Assembly: GCF_024757985.1 (NCBI RefSeq)
Contig: NZ_CP103289.1
Span: 4,092,001 to 4,156,000 of the forward strand
Length of the DNA stretch: 64,000 nt
Source: Cellulomonas sp. NS3
GTDB taxonomy: Bacteria > Actinomycetota > Actinomycetes > Actinomycetales > Cellulomonadaceae
Direction of reading: 5' to 3'
Shown: one piece after another, positions 60,596-64,000 of the stretch
How the letters are laid out: each line of letters begins with the position of its first letter
How positions within the stretch are numbered: position 1 is the first letter of the stretch
Notes under the pieces: model-generated
Database searches by the model: none
Told to the model about the DNA's origin: nothing
What the model saw: only the letters and a program-made list of their open reading frames with translations
Translations under genes and position numbers: made by a program

Positions 60596-62550
60596 GGCGC
60601 CAGCTCGCGCTGCGCGTCGCGGTGCTGCTCGCCGTCACGCTCGGCCTCAACTACACGGTCTGGCGCTGGCTCGAGTCGGTGAACTGGTCGGCGTGGTGGA
60701 TCGCCGTGCCGCTCGTGATCGCGGAGACGTACAGCTTCATCGACGTCGCGTTCTTCGGGATGACGATGTGGCGCGCGAAGGACCGCGAGACCCCGCCCCC
60801 GCCGCCCGAGGGCGCGACGGCGGACGTGTTCATCACGACGTACGACGAGCCCGTCGAGATGGTCATGACGACCGCGCTGGCCGCCCGCGACATCCGCTAC
60901 CCGCACCAGACGTACGTGCTCGACGACGGCGCGCGCCCCGGGCTCCGGGCCGCCGCCGACGCGGCGGGCATCGGCTACGTCGTGCGCACCGCCGACTGGG
61001 CCGACCGGCCGCGCCACGCGAAGGCCGGCAACCTCAACAACGCGATGCTCACGACCGACGGCGAGTTCATCCTCATCCTCGACGCCGACCAGATCCCGGA
61101 CCCCGCGATCCTCGACCGCACGCTCGGGTACTTCACCGACGACCGCGTCGCGCTCGTGCAGACCCCGCAGTACTTCACGAACGTGCCCGACGCCGACCCG
61201 CTCGGCAGCCAGGCGCCGCTCTTCTACGGCCCCATCCAGCAGGGCAAGGACGGCTGGAACGCCGCGTTCTTCTGCGGGTCGAACGCCGTGCTGCGGCGCG
61301 ACGCCCTCATGCAGCTCGGGCTCGTCGGCTACGTCCGGGAGACCGAGCGGACGGTGCGGGAGGCGCTCAGGGCCGGCTCGACGGTGCTCGCGCGCAGCCG
61401 CCGGCGCGAGAGCGACCCGCGCGTGCTCGCGGCGCTCGACGAGGTCGAGCTGGCCGTCCGCGACGCCCAGCGCCGGCTGCACGCGCAGGACCCCATCTCG
61501 GAGGTCACGTTCGAGTTCCAGCGCCGGGTCGGCGAGGTGTCCGCGTCGATGGTCACCGCGGACGTCGACGCGATGCGCGCGGACCTCGCCGCGATCTCGG
61601 CGATGAGCACCGGGCGCCACGTCGAGGAGACCACGCTGACCGTCGACGACGCGGCGCTGCGCCGGCTCTCGTCGCGCGACTGGTCCCCGCTCGGGGCGAT
61701 CGAGTCGGTCCGGGCGCTCGTCGCCGCGGTGGACGTCGACCGCTCCGACGAGGCCCAGGCCGTGATGCCGGTCGCGACCGTCTCGGTGACCGAGGACATG
61801 GCCACCGCGATGCGCCTCCACGCCCTCGGCTGGCGCACGGTCTACCACCACGAGCGGCTCGCCGACGGGCTCGCGCCCGAGGACCTCGGCACGATGATCA
61901 CGCAGCGGCTGCGGTGGGCGCAGGGCACGCTCCAGGTGATGCTCAAGGAGAGCCCGCTGACGATGCGCGGGCTGCGCTGGAGCCAGCGGGTCATGTACTT
62001 CTCCACGATGTGGAGCTACCTGTCGGGCTTCGCCGCGGTCGTCTACCTCGCCGCACCGATCATCTTCTTGTGCTTCGGCGTCCTGCCGGTGACCGCGTGG
62101 ACCGTCGACTTCTTCGCGCGGTTCATCCCGTTCCAGCTCGCGAGCCAGCTGCTGTTCGTCGTCGCCGCGCACGGCGTCAAGACGTGGCGCGGTCAGCAGT
62201 ACTCGCTCGCGCTGTTCCCCGTGTGGATCAAGGCCACGGTGACCGCGACCGCGAACGTGTGGTTCGGCCGGCCGCTCGGCTTCGCGGTCACGCCCAAGGT
62301 GCGTCAGGACGGCGGCGGGTCGTGGCGGCTCGTCCTGCCGCAGCTCGTCGCGATGGGCGCGCTCGTCGTCGCCGCGCTGATCGGGCTCGTGCGGTTCGGG
62401 CTCGGCTACGCGCCGTGGATGGGCACGTTCGTGAACCTCGCGTGGGTCGCCTACGACCTCGTGGTGCTCAGTGTCATCGTGGAGGCGCTGCGCTACCGCG
62501 GCTACACCGGTGGCGCGACCAGCGGCTCCAGCAGCAAGGAAGGGCAGTGA
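60592..62550 (+). CDS. GT2 membrane glycosyltransferase, cellulose-synthase-like
   Basis: 652 residues from GTG 60592. Two N-terminal membrane segments, then the GT-A domain: D111-D112 (VLDDG), DAD 164-166 (LDADQIPD), TED at 400-402 and Q438-RLRW (QRLRW); then about four to five C-terminal membrane segments. This is the D,D,D,Q(Q/R)XRW set of processive beta-glycan synthases. It lacks a PilZ domain. Between the donor-site strand (FFCGSNAVLRRDAL) and VTED about 150 extra residues of charged helix are inserted (about 240-395), where relatives have about 20. It makes and probably secretes a polysaccharide. Confidence 0.93.
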   Translation: MRRQLALRVAVLLAVTLGLNYTVWRWLESVNWSAWWIAVPLVIAETYSFIDVAFFGMTMWRAKDRETPPPPPEGATADVFITTYDEPVEMVMTTALAARDIRYPHQTYVLDDGARPGLRAAADAAGIGYVVRTADWADRPRHAKAGNLNNAMLTTDGEFILILDADQIPDPAILDRTLGYFTDDRVALVQTPQYFTNVPDADPLGSQAPLFYGPIQQGKDGWNAAFFCGSNAVLRRDALMQLGLVGYVRETERTVREALRAGSTVLARSRRRESDPRVLAALDEVELAVRDAQRRLHAQDPISEVTFEFQRRVGEVSASMVTADVDAMRADLAAISAMSTGRHVEETTLTVDDAALRRLSSRDWSPLGAIESVRALVAAVDVDRSDEAQAVMPVATVSVTEDMATAMRLHALGWRTVYHHERLADGLAPEDLGTMITQRLRWAQGTLQVMLKESPLTMRGLRWSQRVMYFSTMWSYLSGFAAVVYLAAPIIFLCFGVLPVTAWTVDFFARFIPFQLASQLLFVVAAHGVKTWRGQQYSLALFPVWIKATVTATANVWFGRPLGFAVTPKVRQDGGGSWRLVLPQLVAMGALVVAALIGLVRFGLGYAPWMGTFVNLAWVAYDLVVLSVIVEALRYRGYTGGATSGSSSKEGQ

Positions 62551-62891
62551 CGCGCATGCAGCTCGACAGGGACGTCCGACCCGACGGGATCGCGGTGCTC
62601 CGGCCGCGCGGCCGGCTCACGATGGTCGCCGCGAGCGACCTCAAGGCCGTGGTCGACGACGTGGTGGCCCAGGGTCACACCGTCGTGGTGGTGGACCTGC
62701 AGGACACCGAGTTCATGGACTCGTCCGGGCTCGGTGCCCTCGTCGGGGGCCTGCGCTCGGCCCGGGCGGCCGGCGGGGACCTGCGCATCGCGCGGCCCTC
62801 CACGCAGGTCCGCACGGTGCTCGAGCTCACGACGATGGACCGGGTGCTGCGGCCGCACGCGAGCGTCGAGGACGCCGTCGGTGCCGGCTGA
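62547..62891 (+). CDS. STAS-domain anti-anti-sigma-type protein
   Basis: 114 residues from GTG 62547, overlapping the synthase stop (ATG 62556 alternative), with AAGGAAGGG upstream. STAS fold with the phosphorylation motif FMDSSGLGAL (Ser59/Ser60). Normally its unphosphorylated form binds the RsbW-like kinase. It is encoded between synthase and kinase. Confidence 0.93.
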   Translation: MTRMQLDRDVRPDGIAVLRPRGRLTMVAASDLKAVVDDVVAQGHTVVVVDLQDTEFMDSSGLGALVGGLRSARAAGGDLRIARPSTQVRTVLELTTMDRVLRPHASVEDAVGAG

Positions 62892-63300
62892 CCGACCGGT
62901 CGAGACGCGGGTCGAGCACTGCGTCCTGCCCGGCTGCATCGAGCGCGTGCACCACGCGCTGGCCGGGCTGTGGGAGCAGGCGCCCGACGTCCCCGAGCTC
63001 GACCGGATGATGTTCGAGACCGCGGTGATCGAGGTCACCGCCAACGTGATCGAGCACGCCGAGCGCGGCGACGACTTCGACGCGGACGTGGTGCTGCGCG
63101 TCGAGGACGGGGCGCTCGTCGGCGAGCTGACCGACACCGGCGGCTTCGTCGACGTCGACCTCGACGTGGACCTCCCCGAGGACGACCTCGCCACGAACGG
63201 CCGGGGCATCCCGCTCGCGCGCCGGGCGGTGCACGAGATCTCCTACCGGCGCGGCGAGGGGCGCAACCACTGGCGCCTCGTGCGGCACTGGCAGGGTTGA
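62881..63300 (+). CDS. RsbW-like anti-sigma/serine kinase (HATPase)
   Basis: 139 residues from GTG 62881, overlapping the STAS gene by 11 bases. GHKL ATPase features: N-box ETAVIEVTANVIEHA, a G1-like ELTDTGGF, G2 NGRGIPLARRAV. Such kinases phosphorylate STAS proteins and sequester a target, usually a sigma factor. No sigma-factor gene follows, so the target here may be something else, possibly the glycan synthase. Confidence 0.92.
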   Translation: MPADRPVETRVEHCVLPGCIERVHHALAGLWEQAPDVPELDRMMFETAVIEVTANVIEHAERGDDFDADVVLRVEDGALVGELTDTGGFVDVDLDVDLPEDDLATNGRGIPLARRAVHEISYRRGEGRNHWRLVRHWQG

Positions 63301-63358
63301 CCCGGGACCGCGGGGAGGGGACCCGGCGAGGCCGGGGCACCGCGGAGGGGGGAACCAC

Positions 63359-64000
63359 GTGCAGCTGCCGTACACCTACCGCGTGACGCAGTACGACCCG
63401 CGCGACTGGGACTCCGCGGGCCGCTACTCGGGCGACGTCGCGTGGACGAGCGACGAGGGACCGGTCGAGGCCGCGCACGTCGAGGCGGTCGCCTGGTTCC
63501 TCGAGGAGCTCGGCGTGACGCACCTCGAGGTCCGCGACCCGATGAGCGAGGGCCTCGACCCCGACGAGGCGCCCCTGCCTCCCGAGCACCCGCTCGCGGG
63601 GCTGTTCGGGCGGCGGCTCGAGGGGTACTTCGACGGCGCGCTCGTCGACGTCGCCGGGGCGCAGCTCCTCGTGCGCGTGATGCTGCGCCGGGCCGGGGCC
63701 TGGTGCCGGCTCGAGGCGCCCGGTGCGTTCGTGCACGTCTGGTACGAGTCCGTCTACGTCGGGGCCGCGGAGCCGTGCCCGCGCTCCCTGACGCGCGCTC
63801 TGGCGGCCGGGCTCGACTGCGAGGAGGTCGCGGCCTCGCCCAACGACCCGGCCCCGACGGACGTCTCCCCGTGGGAGGACCGCCGCGCGGTCGACCCGGC
63901 GTTCTGGGCCGAGGTCGACGCGCTGCTGGAGGCGTACGGCGCGGTCATGGTCGAGGAGTGGGGCCCGTGGCCGCGCTGGCACCGGCTCACCACCGAGCAC
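63359..64000 (+). CDS. Unknown protein, cut by the window end
   Basis: At least 214 residues from GTG 63359, with GGAGGGGGGAA upstream, open to the last base. Acidic, mixed alpha/beta, no membrane segment or signal peptide (PYTYRVTQYDPRDWDSAGRYSG, EAVAWFLEELGVTHLEVRDP, WYESVYVGAAEPCPRSLTRAL). I do not recognise it. It begins 58 bases after the kinase gene and may belong to the operon. Confidence 0.75.
   Translation, partial: MQLPYTYRVTQYDPRDWDSAGRYSGDVAWTSDEGPVEAAHVEAVAWFLEELGVTHLEVRDPMSEGLDPDEAPLPPEHPLAGLFGRRLEGYFDGALVDVAGAQLLVRVMLRRAGAWCRLEAPGAFVHVWYESVYVGAAEPCPRSLTRALAAGLDCEEVAASPNDPAPTDVSPWEDRRAVDPAFWAEVDALLEAYGAVMVEEWGPWPRWHRLTTEH

Overview
The window is very GC-rich (roughly three quarters G+C by eye). 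It has many GTG starts, many 4-bp stop/start overlaps and short intergenic gaps. With its plant cell-wall enzymes (GH67, GH39, and a ricin-B/CBM13 + GH43 arabinanase), this points to a chromosomal segment of a high-GC actinobacterium, most likely Cellulomonas or a close relative in the Micrococcales. That placement is inference from style and gene content. I saw no rRNA, tRNA, CRISPR array, insertion sequence or prophage gene.

Layout. 1-4.5 kb: a pterin-dehydratase-like/VOC fusion, an ankyrin protein, and two tandem paralogous four-helix membrane proteins, each followed by the same hairpin, with a PRC-barrel/DUF2382 gene between them. 4.5-9 kb: a gamma-glutamyltransferase family enzyme and a GH67 alpha-glucuronidase. 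9-16.4 kb: a GAF-GGDEF protein, then a five-gene oligosaccharide uptake operon on the minus strand (two permeases, lipoprotein binding protein, GH39 beta-xylosidase, DUF624 protein) with a clear promoter and a palindromic operator. 16.6-26 kb: a MarR/MFS efflux pair, a second MarR, a NERD protein, a phosphatase, a small kinase, MsrB, a LOV-like GGDEF protein lacking the photoactive cysteine, glutamate dehydrogenase and a DUF488 protein. 26-32 kb: YhgE/Pip and MMPL membrane proteins facing a TetR regulator across three tandem operators. 32-41 kb: small membrane proteins, a DEAD-box helicase, a 1161-residue LacI-like/PAS/GGDEF/EAL protein and a SRPBCC protein. 41-46 kb: PilZ, a membrane GGDEF-EAL protein and a TasA-like/SipW-like/second-substrate secretion operon. 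46-52 kb: a GAF-PP2C phosphatase, a GNAT, a nucleotidyltransferase, an EEP-family phosphatase/nuclease, two methyltransferases and a small unknown. 52-57 kb: a tightly overlapping ABC transporter/two-component operon and a cysteine-free HesB-like protein. 57-64 kb: the secreted arabinanase under its own operator, then an operon of GAF-PP2C phosphatase, GT2 glycan synthase, STAS protein, RsbW-like kinase and an unknown gene cut by the window end.

Two themes link the genes. The first is hemicellulose use: GH67 removes glucuronic acid, GH39 releases xylose, GH43 cuts arabinan, and the ABC system imports oligosaccharides, with promoter/operator pairs upstream of the ABC operon and the arabinanase. 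The second is surface and biofilm control: four c-di-GMP turnover proteins, a PilZ receptor, a SipW/TasA-type operon and a glycan synthase wired to a partner-switching module (phosphatase, antagonist, kinase). The glycan-synthase/partner-switch operon, the cysteine-free LOV-GGDEF, the MMPL-ATPase fusion and the triple TetR operator are the most unusual items.
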